53,790 nt of DNA, taken from contig JAJEBS010000144.1 of the NCBI GenBank assembly GCA_022822425.1, forward strand, positions 1 through 53,790, written 5' to 3'. Below, piece after piece: positions 1 through 7,013 of this stretch. The stretch's first letter is position 1, and every line of letters starts with the position of its first letter. The DNA comes from Gemmatimonadota bacterium (GTDB taxonomy: Bacteria; Gemmatimonadota; Gemmatimonadetes; Longimicrobiales; Gaopeijiaceae). A model generated the notes under the pieces. The model searched no databases and was not told where the DNA came from. It saw nothing but the letters and a program-made list of their open reading frames with translations. Position numbers and translations under genes: made by a program.

Positions 1-208
1 ACCCCGGCAGCAGCCGCCGAGGGGATGCTGTGCTCCCCTTCGCACCCTTGGGCAAGGTTGGCGCCGACCGTGGACGCGAGCACTTCCTCGCCCTTCCCGG
101 TGCGATGCTCGGCCGACATCCACCAGCACGCCCGGCGACACGCTGCCCAGCCCGTCCGGCTCCCCGATGCGGGGTTACAGCCCCGCCCTTAACACCGTTG
201 ACAAAAGG

Positions 209-229
209 TGGGGAGTCCCCGGGGCCACG
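209..229 (-). terminator. weak candidate terminator hairpin downstream of the HExxH gene
   Basis: Read on the minus strand, a GC-rich inverted repeat (GTGG...CCAC enclosing GGGGACTCCCC) lies about 60 nt after the stop codon of the HExxH protein and is followed by only four T residues. It could end the left operon. The T tract is short, so this is a weak call. The rest of 1-289 shows no gene I can support. Confidence 0.25.
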
Positions 230-289
230 CTTCGCTTGGTCCCGGCAGGAAGCTGACGAAGGGGCTTCGCCGCCTCGACTCCCAAAATC

Positions 290-985
290 CTAGTTCGACT
301 TTCCTTCGGCGTCAGGGCAGTCGGGCCAGGAAGTTTCGTCGTCGTAATCGCAAACGACCGTGATCTCGCCGAGTTCGGCGCTGCCGCTGGAGGATCTGGG
401 AACATACACAATGACCCAAACGCTGGGGATGTTTCCGTGCGGTACCTTGCTGACGATTCTGGGGCTGCCGCCGCCACCGCCGCTGCTATTTCCGTCGTTC
501 CCGTCTTCGTCGTCCTCTTTCCCGTCCTCCCGCCCCTGCGTGAAGCAGGAGATGAAGTCGTCATTGTTATCGGGCCCGCTGTTGCCGTAGCCCGCATGGT
601 GCATGGCTTCGTGAATGACGGTCCCCAACTGCAGATCGATGGACAAGGAGGAGTCCACCACAACTTCATGCTGGGGAGTGTAATGGGTTCCCAGCCGGTT
701 GCTCACCTTGTCCACCCCGACGTACCAAGTGTCGCCGCCGTTCAGCGCTCGCATCACCTCCGTCTTCACATTCCCGCACGATATCGTCGAGTCCGTGGGA
801 TGGGCGGCCAGCCAGTAAGCTGAGTTCCCGATGTCCCGCTTCCAAGTGGAAACCGGCGCAGGGCCAAGACCTGTCCACCTAGCCAGAAGCGATGACGATG
901 TCTGCGGGCGTGCCAGCGCGGGAATGAGAACCAGAGCGAGGGGGATGCCGAGCCAAAGCAGGCGTATTCTTCGGTTCATCGTCAT
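290..985 (-). CDS. secreted HExxH zinc-metallopeptidase-like protein
   Basis: This 231-residue protein begins with an N-terminal signal peptide (MTMNRRIRLL, then a hydrophobic run to about residue 26). The central motif is HEAMHH, with H125, E126 and H129 fitting the HExxH zinc-binding and catalytic signature. An acidic stretch (about 145-160) and a glycine-rich linker lead into a short C-terminal segment. The third zinc ligand is not obvious, so the peptidase family cannot be named. I chose the ATG at 985 rather than the upstream start because it precedes a clear signal peptide and overlaps the stop of the upstream lipoprotein gene as ATGA, which suggests translational coupling. The protein is probably exported to the periplasm or surface. 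Regulation probably comes from the boxed promoter upstream of the lipoprotein gene. Catalytic activity is inferred from the motif alone. Confidence 0.7.
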   Translation of the reverse strand: MTMNRRIRLLWLGIPLALVLIPALARPQTSSSLLARWTGLGPAPVSTWKRDIGNSAYWLAAHPTDSTISCGNVKTEVMRALNGGDTWYVGVDKVSNRLGTHYTPQHEVVVDSSLSIDLQLGTVIHEAMHHAGYGNSGPDNNDDFISCFTQGREDGKEDDEDGNDGNSSGGGGGSPRIVSKVPHGNIPSVWVIVYVPRSSSGSAELGEITVVCDYDDETSWPDCPDAEGKSN

Positions 986-1437
986 AGCCCTAGTCCGAAA
1001 ACGCCAAAGTACTCGTCGAGTGCCCCGGCAAGCTGCTCGGGCGGAGCCGTGCGCCCTTCCGTGCGCGCTCGTATTGCCCCTATGATGGCGGCGATTGCAT
1101 CCTCCGACACCCGCCCATTCCCGCAACGTGAACGCCGGGCGGGCGGTTCCCATGTCCGGAAGAACTCCGAGGGTCCCTCGTTCTCGTCGAACCAAGGCTC
1201 TTCGTTCTCATCGAACCAGGAGCGGTGAAGTTGCAGGACATCGGGGTTCTCGGCGAGCAAACGGTTGTACTCCGCCTCCCACCGCTCCGGGGACTCCGGG
1301 TCCAGCGCCGCCACGACCAACGCATTGTACGGATCACCCGGCGGGGCCAGAAACCCCCCGTCATCGCATCCGGCGGACAGCAGGGCGACAGCAGACGCGA
1401 CCAAGATCGCGGTTGCGCCGTTCTGATTCTTGCTCAT
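982..1437 (-). CDS. small lipoprotein of unknown function
   Basis: This 151-residue protein has a textbook lipobox (LLSAGC) after a hydrophobic signal, so it should be lipid-anchored. The start at 1437 is preceded by AGGAGG at good spacing. The mature part is acidic and has no domain I recognise. It contains a tandem duplication, WFDENEEP followed by WFDENEGP, that is also visible in the DNA at about 1175-1220. It is the first gene of a two-gene operon, and its stop overlaps the start of the HExxH protein by four bases. The two proteins may act together, for example as anchor or inhibitor and enzyme, but that is inference. A promoter region with three palindromic boxes lies 115-200 bp upstream. 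Confidence 0.75.
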   Translation of the reverse strand: MSKNQNGATAILVASAVALLSAGCDDGGFLAPPGDPYNALVVAALDPESPERWEAEYNRLLAENPDVLQLHRSWFDENEEPWFDENEGPSEFFRTWEPPARRSRCGNGRVSEDAIAAIIGAIRARTEGRTAPPEQLAGALDEYFGVFGLGL

Positions 1438-1825
1438 TGGATTCCTCCTCGTTTCGGCAACTTGGGGTTGCGCCTCTAAAAACGGTTTTTGCGTCAATCT
1501 CTTCCTTCCCGTTTCGTGCCTCTCGGGGGCCGAGGAGACGAACGCACTCCAATCATAGACAACGCGTGGTATCCCCAAGAGAGGGAAAACCCTGAATTCA
1601 TGAGGGGGAAATCCCCTGACGCCACCCCGGGAAATCCCCCCAAAGTCATCAGGGCAACGCCCTTCTCTGGGACCCCGATACCCCGGCCCAATCGCACTGT
1701 GTAGCGCCGGGGCCCCGAAGCTTGTTTTGCCGAAACTGGAGGCACGCGGACCTTCAGTCCTGCGGTTTCGCCACCCTAGAACCGACCGCCAAATGGCTCG
1801 CTGGAGTTGCGAATGGTTGGGGTGC
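1438..1825. other. 388-bp gap holding the left boxed promoter
   Basis: There is no supported gene between the lipoprotein start (1437) and the propeller stop (1826). The gap holds the promoter of the lipoprotein/HExxH operon with its repeated GGGAAATCCC boxes (1552-1662). The rest, 1690-1825, shows nothing recognisable. Confidence 0.7.
1552..1662 (-). promoter_or_regulatory. promoter with repeated GGGATTTCCC boxes (left operon)
   Basis: Plus-strand coordinates of three near-palindromic boxes are GGGAAAACCC 1583-1592, GGGAAATCCC 1606-1615 and GGGAAATCCC 1629-1638, a pitch of exactly 23 bp. A more degenerate GGGCAACGCCC at 1652-1662 continues the 23-bp pitch. Toward the gene, seven bases after the last box, the minus strand reads GGGGATACCAC (1576-1566) and then a -10-like TATGAT (1557-1552). 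The layout matches the right operon promoter at 5646-5756. Periodic boxes next to a core promoter are typical of cooperative activator binding. The likely ligand is the NarL-type regulator encoded at 4738-5391, which is inference. Confidence 0.6.
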
Positions 1826-3106
1826 TTATCGGGAATGTCTACGAAAGTTGCGGATCGCCGCCGGGCTTTGCCTTACCGTAACGACCGGAACATCGAACTC
1901 GTCGGTTTCGACGAAAGCGACCAGTCCGCCCGGACCGAAGGCGTCCGGCATCCTAGGTTGCCCTGATGGCAGCGTGCCGACGTATTCCCAGTGCGGCGCG
2001 ACTACATCGATGGGACCCGGCGCTTCCGTCCCCGGATCCGCGCTGCGTTCGATCCACAAGACCCCGCTCCAACTGGTGCGCACGGCCGCGACCACCGGCA
2101 CTTCGGCGAAAAACTGCATGTTCTCGACAGCCGCCGCGTAGCCCGCCTGCGCCCGGTTGAACATCTCCAAGACCTGCGGAGGCGGTTCTCTCCCGCTCAT
2201 GGTGGTGACCCGTCGGTTCCGCTGCTCTTCGAGGCGGCGCTCACGCTCCGCGCTTCTCATCGCCTCCGTGACTCGCATCGGCCGTATGGGTCGGCGGAGG
2301 ACATGCGATACCTCGCCGGATGGATCGCTGATCTTGATCGCATAGGCCGAGGAATCCGAAAACACGACCCCGCCCGACGCGAGCACGTCAAACACAACGT
2401 CGGGTTCGAATCCCCACTCCTCGTCGATCAGTTCCTCGATTTCGCCGGTCCTCAGACCATGGTCCTCTCGCCCCGGCGGCGTCCATGGTTCCACCAAAGT
2501 GCGCTCCGTCACCTCTTCCGACGACATGTCAACGCTGATGATCGAGCGACCGTTCCGACCGATCACCGTATGGTGTTGTCCGATCCGAACCGGTCGGAGG
2601 CCGGGGCGACGTGAGATGCCGAAACCCGCGTCCGCGCCCGCTTCCCTCACCATCCGCTCGAACTCGCCGCGGGCGTCGAAGACGTGATGGGCCTGATGCA
2701 GCATGTCCTCGACTAGAGTGTGTCCGTCGGCCCACACCACGAGTTGCATCGCCGATCGGAACTCGCCCGGACCCTCGCCAGCGCGACCGAATTCGTGCAG
2801 GTATTGGCCTGAAGGATCGACCACTACGATGCGGGTGGCGCTCTCCACGCCTCCACCATCCATGAGGTAGAGGTTCCCAGCCGCATCGAAGCCCAGGTCC
2901 CGGATGGACGAGAACTGCTCCCATTCGGCCTCCGCCGCAACTGATCCGATGCGGTAGACGAGCTCAAAGTCCCCCGAAACGGGACGATCCTCGCCGGGGA
3001 GGTCTACCACCTCCTGAGCTTCAAGGACGATGGTTCCCATCGCCACCACGAGCACTGCGGCTAGACAAGTGCCCCCGATAGCAACGAATCGTGGTTTCCA
3101 GAGCAT
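1826..3106 (-). CDS. 6-bladed beta-propeller (NHL-like) exported protein
   Basis: The protein has 426 residues. It starts with a signal or anchor segment (MLWKPRFVAIGG, then a hydrophobic run ending near VLEAQ) and continues with propeller-type repeats. The pattern is clear in phrases such as DLGFDAAGNLYLMD, VVVDPSGQYLHEFGRAGEGPGEF and VVWADGHTLV, which are typical of the 6-bladed beta-propeller proteins common in Gemmatimonadota. I chose the ATG at 3106 because AGGAGG lies about nine bases upstream and the signal sequence follows. An in-frame extension to 3253 looks non-coding. The function is unknown; such proteins are thought to bind ligands or partners in the periplasm or outside the cell. 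The gene is divergent from the kinase/regulator pair, and I see no GGGATTTCCC boxes in its upstream region. Confidence 0.8.
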   Translation of the reverse strand: MLWKPRFVAIGGTCLAAVLVVAMGTIVLEAQEVVDLPGEDRPVSGDFELVYRIGSVAAEAEWEQFSSIRDLGFDAAGNLYLMDGGGVESATRIVVVDPSGQYLHEFGRAGEGPGEFRSAMQLVVWADGHTLVEDMLHQAHHVFDARGEFERMVREAGADAGFGISRRPGLRPVRIGQHHTVIGRNGRSIISVDMSSEEVTERTLVEPWTPPGREDHGLRTGEIEELIDEEWGFEPDVVFDVLASGGVVFSDSSAYAIKISDPSGEVSHVLRRPIRPMRVTEAMRSAERERRLEEQRNRRVTTMSGREPPPQVLEMFNRAQAGYAAAVENMQFFAEVPVVAAVRTSWSGVLWIERSADPGTEAPGPIDVVAPHWEYVGTLPSGQPRMPDAFGPGGLVAFVETDEFDVPVVTVRQSPAAIRNFRRHSR

Positions 3107-3400
3107 CCCGACATCTCCTCCTTGGTTTGGGTCGTCCGTCGCAAGACCCCACCCGAAGCCATCTACAATGAAACCAACAGGTACGATGCGCCATCGCTCT
3201 CTGCTTTCCCCCACGGCCCAGAGGAGTTTCTCGAAAGGGCCTGCCGGGGGCAAGACCGGCTTGACAGGCCGGCCTCGTTCCCCGAGTGACTTGGCTCGGC
3301 GGTTGCAGCCTTATCCGGAACATTGGGCCATGGAGGGGTTCTAGGAAAGGAGTTCGGTTCCGACAGTGAGCGGCTTGCGTCCAGCCCGAGTCCGAAGGAA

Positions 3401-3432
3401 GCCGCCGCACGCGGAGCGAGTCGTGCGGCGGC
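3401..3432. repeat. perfect 11-bp inverted repeat (hairpin)
   Basis: GCCGCCGCACG (3401-3411) and its exact reverse complement CGTGCGGCGGC (3422-3432) flank a 10-nt loop. There is no T tract on either side, so it is not a standard intrinsic terminator. It sits about 300 bp from the propeller start and 160 bp before the kinase promoter. Its role is unknown. Confidence 0.7.
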
Positions 3433-3591
3433 GGCGAACGGCGCTGTAATCCGCGTAGGATGCGTTGGCGAAAGCGCTTGCCTCGCCGACCCCCGACCGG
3501 ACGATCCGGCTCCTGGACGAAGCCGCCTTCGACTCCTACCTCCCGGATCGGGCTACGGCGGGCTTGATGACATCTTGCGTTCAGACGCCCG

Positions 3592-3622
3592 TTGACATTC
3601 TCCGGCCATGTGTCCGTATGAT
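3592..3622 (+). promoter_or_regulatory. sigma70-type promoter for the two-component genes
   Basis: A perfect -35 TTGACA (3592-3597) is followed after 19 bp by TATGAT (3617-3622). The spacing is slightly long. The predicted transcript would start near 3629, leaving a leader of about 65 nt before the TTG start at 3695. Confidence 0.5.
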
Positions 3623-3694
3623 TGAACGGACACCGGCGTGGTTGTTGGCGATGGGTTACCAACCCGCTTGGACGCAGGAAAGGAGGCAACCGGA

Positions 3695-4744
3695 TTGCTG
3701 ACCGATAGGGACTACAGGGCCGTGTTCGAGGCCTCGCCGGACGCGATGCTCGTCGTGGACTCCGACGGCGTCATCCGGGACTTAAACCGACAGGCGTCGT
3801 CGATGTTTGGATGGAGCCGCGAAGAGATCGAGGGCTCCGGCGTGGACCGGCTGGTTCCTGCCGGTGTCCGCAGTCGGCACGGGCAGCACCGTCGGCGCCA
3901 GGCCGAAGCGCCGCGAGCGCGACCGATGGGGCAGGGAGTGGAGTTACAGGCTCTGCGCAAGGATGGCACGACCTTCCCGGTGGAGATCAGTCTGAGCCCC
4001 GGCGAACTGGCATCGGGGCCGGAACACGTGATCTGCACCATCCGTGAAACCTCGGCTTGGAAGCGGATGCGGTGGCTCTCCCGAACGAAGCTGGAAGCGG
4101 CCGAGAACGAGCGAAAGCACCTTTCCCGCGAGCTGCATGACGAGTTCCTCCAGTTCCTGGTCGCGTTCAAGATCAGGGGAAGGCTTTTGGTGGACGAAAC
4201 GGATCGGGAGAAGAGGGAACGTGCGTGGGCAGTGATCGCCGACGAGATCCTTACCGCAATCCGAGGGGTAAAGCGGATGATTCGCGGGCTCAGGTCGCCG
4301 AAACTCGAACAACAGGGGCTTGTTTCCGCGCTCGCCACCCTGTTTCGCGATGCCCGGAAGGTGCACGGAGTCACGATCCGCGCCAGCGTCAACCTCGACT
4401 GGGTGGCCGACGAATTGGATCCGTTGACGGTCCTGGCCGTGTACCGGATCGTGCAGGAGGCCGTGACCAACGCCGCGACGCATGCAAGGGTGAGCGAGGC
4501 TGCCGTGACCCTCAGATCGGCGGACGGGATGATCTTCGCGGAGATCCGAGACGAAGGATGCGGGTTCGAGTTGTCCGACCCCGGAGTGGCACTCGAAGAT
4601 GGCCACGTCGGCGTCGGCCTCGTCGGGATGCGTGAGAGAGCGGAAGCAGTCGGGGGGAGCCTCACCATACAGACATCGCCGGGGTCGGGAACCACGGTTC
4701 GGGCCGAAGTGCCGATGGTGGGTCCGGAGCGCGAGCAATGGTGA
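3695..4744 (+). CDS. cytoplasmic PAS sensor histidine kinase (HisKA_3 type)
   Basis: This is the sensor kinase of a two-component pair. With the TTG start it has 349 residues. Order of parts: a PAS domain (about residues 6-120, beginning RAVFEASPDAMLVVDSDG), a short helical linker, a HisKA_3 dimerisation domain with the phospho-acceptor in LSRELHDEF (H148), and an HATPase_c domain with an N-box (IVQEAVTNAATHA) and G-boxes (DEGCGFE, VGLVGMRERA). No transmembrane segment is visible, so the signal is probably intracellular, for example a redox state, a small ligand or a cofactor bound by the PAS domain. I chose the TTG at 3695 because AGGAGG (3681-3686) sits eight bases upstream; a GTG at 3638 is the alternative and lacks a ribosome site. 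The gene overlaps the regulator gene by seven bases, so the pair is surely co-expressed. Confidence 0.85.
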   Translation: MLTDRDYRAVFEASPDAMLVVDSDGVIRDLNRQASSMFGWSREEIEGSGVDRLVPAGVRSRHGQHRRRQAEAPRARPMGQGVELQALRKDGTTFPVEISLSPGELASGPEHVICTIRETSAWKRMRWLSRTKLEAAENERKHLSRELHDEFLQFLVAFKIRGRLLVDETDREKRERAWAVIADEILTAIRGVKRMIRGLRSPKLEQQGLVSALATLFRDARKVHGVTIRASVNLDWVADELDPLTVLAVYRIVQEAVTNAATHARVSEAAVTLRSADGMIFAEIRDEGCGFELSDPGVALEDGHVGVGLVGMRERAEAVGGSLTIQTSPGSGTTVRAEVPMVGPEREQW

Positions 4745-5391
4745 GGGTACTGCTGGTCGACGACCACAACGTCATGCGAGCCGGTTTGAAGGCACTGCTC
4801 GAATCGACAGGGCGGATCGACGTCGTGGGCGAAGCATCGTCGGGGAAGGAAGCTGTGGACAAGGCACGGATGCTGGAACCCGACATCATCATCATGGACT
4901 TGGCGATGCCCGGGATGGGCGGGGTCGAGGCGACACGCCGGATCACCTCACTCGGCTTCGACACGAAGGTCTTGATACTCACGATTCACGACGAGGACGA
5001 GTTCCTCGTGCCGGTCCTCAACGCCGGGGCCGCGGGCTTCCTGAACAAGTCCGTCGCCGACACCGACCTCATGGGCGCCATCGAAGCGGTCATGCGCGGA
5101 CGCTCCTTTCTGACGCGCCGCGCAGCGGCCCTGCTCGCGCGCCAAGGGGCACAGGGCACCTCTGACGAGGAACCGGGACCCGAGGTGCTTTCCGCGCGAG
5201 AGCGCCTCGCGGTGGCGATGTACGCGAACGGCTATTCGGCCAGAGAGGCGGCGGAAGAGATGCTTCTGAGTCCCAAGACCGTCGAGGGCTACCTCGCCCG
5301 CGCCAAGACGAAGCTGGGTCTGCACACCCGGCGAGACATCGTGCGCTTTGCCCTCAGGGCCGGGCTCCTGGAGGCCAACAGCGAGCGGTAG
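4738..5391 (+). CDS. NarL/FixJ-family response regulator
   Basis: This 217-residue regulator partners the kinase just upstream. The receiver domain (about 1-120) has the acidic pair DD (8-9), the phospho-acceptor D54 in IIMDLAMPG, a conserved T in LILTIHD and K near 105 in GFLNKS. The C-terminal LuxR-type helix-turn-helix (about 148-210) reads LSARERLAVAMYANGYSAREAAEEM, then LSPKTVEGYLARAKTKLG. Such proteins usually dimerise on DNA after phosphorylation. Candidate targets are the periodic GGGATTTCCC boxes before the lipoprotein genes on either side (1552-1662 and 5646-5756); this link is inferred from position and symmetry only. Confidence 0.92.
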   Translation: MVRVLLVDDHNVMRAGLKALLESTGRIDVVGEASSGKEAVDKARMLEPDIIIMDLAMPGMGGVEATRRITSLGFDTKVLILTIHDEDEFLVPVLNAGAAGFLNKSVADTDLMGAIEAVMRGRSFLTRRAAALLARQGAQGTSDEEPGPEVLSARERLAVAMYANGYSAREAAEEMLLSPKTVEGYLARAKTKLGLHTRRDIVRFALRAGLLEANSER

Positions 5392-5801
5392 GGGCTGCGG
5401 GCCGCACCTGGCGGTTGGAATCGTCGAGGGGCTTCCCAAGTCGGCAGGTGCGGCCTTCATGAACGAGAATCCGGATCCGGCGGTACTGGCTTCCAAGGGG
5501 TCACGAGGCTCAGCGCATCACGGCAAGGAGGTTGCCCGCAACTACCCGGCGAATTGTTCCGGCGGGAGCTGGATCGACACGTCAGCGGCAGACGCCAAGG
5601 CTGAGCGGGACCGCGGTATTCGATTGCGCATCAGCACGACCCGCCGGAAGGCCCTAAGCGTCGATGGAGGGATTTTCCCGTCGTGAAGCCGGTGGTTTTC
5701 CCGTCACCGGTACAGGGATTTCCCGCTGCCGGGGTGTACCCACAACATCGCATCTTGGTTGCATCGGCGCTTCAGCCCTCAGTCCCAAAGGAGATGCAAC
5801 G
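5392..5801. other. 410-bp gap holding the right boxed promoter
   Basis: No gene is supported between the regulator stop and the lipoprotein start. The last 160 bp hold the promoter with the GGGATTTCCC boxes. A short frame at about 5459-5686 has no recognisable features and runs through the boxes, so I do not call it. Confidence 0.6.
5646..5756 (+). promoter_or_regulatory. promoter with repeated GGGATTTCCC boxes (right operon)
   Basis: Three boxes are visible: GGGATTTTCCC 5669-5679, TGGTTTTCCC 5693-5702 and GGGATTTCCC 5715-5724. Their CCC ends lie 23 and 22 bp apart, and a poor fourth copy (GGAAGGCCC 5646-5654) continues the pitch. Seven bases after the last box comes GGGGTGTACCC (5731-5741), and CATCTT at 5751-5756 sits where the left operon promoter has its -10 TATGAT. 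From the last box to the TTGG after the -10, the two promoters are the same length (44 bp) and agree at about 24 positions without gaps. The predicted leader is about 45 nt. Confidence 0.6.
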
Positions 5802-6941
5802 ATGAGAAAAGAGAGCCTTCCCCTGCTTTCTGCCGCTGTGATGTTGTTGGCTTGCAACGACATAACGCCATCCGACACGACTCGGTTCTCGCCAACCCTC
5901 GGTGAGAGCGAGGACGAACTCTCGACCGTGGCTGCCGCGATTGCGCATTCCATGGCGACCGCGAATGTGCGGATGTCTGTACTGGAGGCCATGAGAGCGT
6001 CCGTAGGGGTCGAGCACCGCTTGATGCTCGCCGGTTTTCTCCGCGCGAGCGAAAGCACCTCGTTCCTTCGCGAGAGCGCGAACGCGCTGGGTATGTCGAG
6101 TTCCGACTTCATCGCCCAAGTCGAGGCACTCGGGGAGATCGAGATGGTCGTCCCACTTCGGGAACACCGCCTTGGCTGGACGGGGACCTCCCGAATCGGC
6201 GTGGCAGGCATGTGGGACTCCGAACTGCCCGAACTCATCGTCTACGAACCCTCGGGCGCGAGTCGTGAGATCGTCGTGAGCGAAGCACTTGCCGGGTATG
6301 ATGCACTCTTCCTCGTACGCCCGATGGAAACAATCGGAACCCGAATCGGTCGGCAAGCGGACGTGCCGGGTGCGGTTATTCAAGATCCGGACGATGGCGA
6401 GATCGCAGTGATCTGGACGCTGAGGACCGGGGAAGAGGAGGCGAAGTCTGTCGACTTCGGCAGCTTCGATTCCGACGAAGCACTGCGGGACTACTTGAGA
6501 GCCGAATTTGGCACGGGCGCCACCGGGCTTGCGCAAGGTGGCTGCGCCGATTCCCTGAGCTACGCTTGCGATGCTCCCGGTACCGGAGGGGGCGGTGGCG
6601 GCACAGTATCCAACTCCCCGACGACGCTGGATGCGTTCGCCCTGAACGTAGCGACCGAGATCGGAACGGAGGAAGTCGAGATCACCGTTGGATACGCCAA
6701 CGCAGATGGCATCTGGATCAGTGGGACCGCCCGCTACGAGGGGGTCGACCCCTTCAAGGGCTACGCGGTGGGGGATGAGATATTGCCCGTTTCGCCCGCC
6801 CGGGGAGGGGCGACATTTGAGGTGAGCGCGGTCGAAACGGATATCCTGTTCGATGACGACCTCGGCTGGGACTCGTTCGACTACCATACAGGCCCGGGGA
6901 GTTACGTCCTCGCCCGCATCGTCGTCGACCTGTCCTGGTAG
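5802..6941 (+). CDS. lipoprotein of unknown function, first gene of TonB-receptor operon
   Basis: This 379-residue protein begins MRKESLPLLSAAVMLLAC, a signal peptide with a lipobox. An AAAGGAG site sits about seven bases before the ATG; an in-frame extension to 5664 would run through the promoter boxes and is rejected. The N-terminal two thirds is helical at first (about 35-110) and then beta-rich. A glycine linker (about residue 265, GTGGGGGG) separates a C-terminal domain of roughly 110 residues that is acidic and beta-rich and ends in IVVDLSW. I cannot assign a family. The TonB-dependent receptor starts 72 bp downstream. A surface or periplasmic partner role for that receptor is plausible but unproven. 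Expression is probably driven by the boxed promoter. Confidence 0.75.
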   Translation: MRKESLPLLSAAVMLLACNDITPSDTTRFSPTLGESEDELSTVAAAIAHSMATANVRMSVLEAMRASVGVEHRLMLAGFLRASESTSFLRESANALGMSSSDFIAQVEALGEIEMVVPLREHRLGWTGTSRIGVAGMWDSELPELIVYEPSGASREIVVSEALAGYDALFLVRPMETIGTRIGRQADVPGAVIQDPDDGEIAVIWTLRTGEEEAKSVDFGSFDSDEALRDYLRAEFGTGATGLAQGGCADSLSYACDAPGTGGGGGGTVSNSPTTLDAFALNVATEIGTEEVEITVGYANADGIWISGTARYEGVDPFKGYAVGDEILPVSPARGGATFEVSAVETDILFDDDLGWDSFDYHTGPGSYVLARIVVDLSW

Positions 6942-7013
6942 GCGAGGGACCATGATTCGCCTCTCGGCAATCGACTGTGCCGGCCCTCGCTTCGTGGTGG
7001 AAGGTGGACACAC

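Larger units (their letters stand above)
3107..3694. other. 588-bp divergent intergenic region
   Basis: This gap separates the propeller gene from the kinase gene. It contains a strong 11-bp inverted repeat (3401-3432) and a near-consensus promoter for the kinase (3592-3622). Short reading frames in it show no recognisable protein features, and I treat them as chance. It may hold decayed sequence, but I cannot identify a source. Confidence 0.5.

Noticed and set aside
30-293. Plus-strand frame at the window start (87 residues)
   Set aside because: Low-complexity, no recognisable motif and no ribosome site; it also overlaps the end of the minus-strand HExxH gene region.
3465-3701. Plus-strand frame of 78 residues before the kinase
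   Set aside because: It crosses the predicted promoter and overlaps the kinase start; composition resembles out-of-frame translation.
5459-5686. Short plus-strand frame starting MNENPDPAVLASKGS
   Set aside because: It runs into the GGGATTTCCC boxes and has no recognisable protein features; more likely chance coding in a promoter gap.
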